From contig DASTPP010000445.1 of assembly GCA_035762175.1 (NCBI GenBank), positions 1-11,659 of the forward strand: DNA of 11,659 nt, read 5' to 3'. This DNA is from DASTPP01 sp035762175 (GTDB lineage: Bacteria; Myxococcota_A; Polyangia; Polyangiales; Polyangiaceae). The notes beneath the pieces are model-generated. The model searched no databases and was not told the DNA's origin. It saw nothing but the letters and a program-made list of their open reading frames with translations. Of the stretch, positions 10,142-11,659 are shown piece by piece. Position numbers and translations under genes: made by a program. Every line of letters starts with the position of its first letter. Within the stretch, counting starts at the first letter, position 1.

Positions 10142-11659
<1,518 letters not shown>

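Overview
The window is a conserved information-processing locus, with every gene on the + strand: tuf (missing two bases of its start codon), rpmG, tRNA-Trp, secE, nusG, rplK, rplA, rplJ, rplL, rpoB and the first 506 codons of rpoC. The DNA is very GC-rich, with codons ending almost always in C or G. RpoB, RpoC and NusG read like myxobacterial (Myxococcota, formerly Deltaproteobacteria) proteins. The EF-Tu carries a variant switch I region that I remember from Polyangiales such as Sorangium and from Planctomycetes. My best guess is a Polyangia-type myxobacterium; this rests on remembered sequences, not on a search.

Layout. 1-1394: tuf and rpmG, the end of a translation operon, closed by GC hairpins and a short T run (1394-1443). 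1496-1561: a 38-nt inverted repeat directly abutting a promoter-like TTGCGG-16-TATTGT. 1656-2894: tRNA-Trp, secE and nusG, with only 26 nt between the tRNA end and the secE start. 2895-3461: a hairpin-bearing spacer, then rplK. 3462-3701: an unusual 240-nt gap between rplK and rplA, holding a strong hairpin, an AT-rich promoter-like island and several further hairpins. 3702-5601: rplA, rplJ and rplL (L1 and the L10-L12 stalk). 5602-5944: a 343-nt spacer with no gene. 5945-11659: rpoB and rpoC.

The genes jointly supply the ribosomal stalk and L1 arm (L11, L1, L10, L12), the factor delivered there (EF-Tu), the elongation factor linking transcription to translation (NusG), the two largest RNA polymerase subunits, one translocon subunit (SecE), one tRNA and L33. 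I see no CRISPR array, mobile element, defence or biosynthetic system. The points worth a second look are regulatory (relocation of the long structured leader to a position upstream of rplA, and a motif shared by two candidate promoters), protein-level (EF-Tu switch I and G5 variants, a 50-residue basic tail on L1, an acidic extension on SecE) and compositional (a strong codon-context effect that avoids AGGA inside genes).
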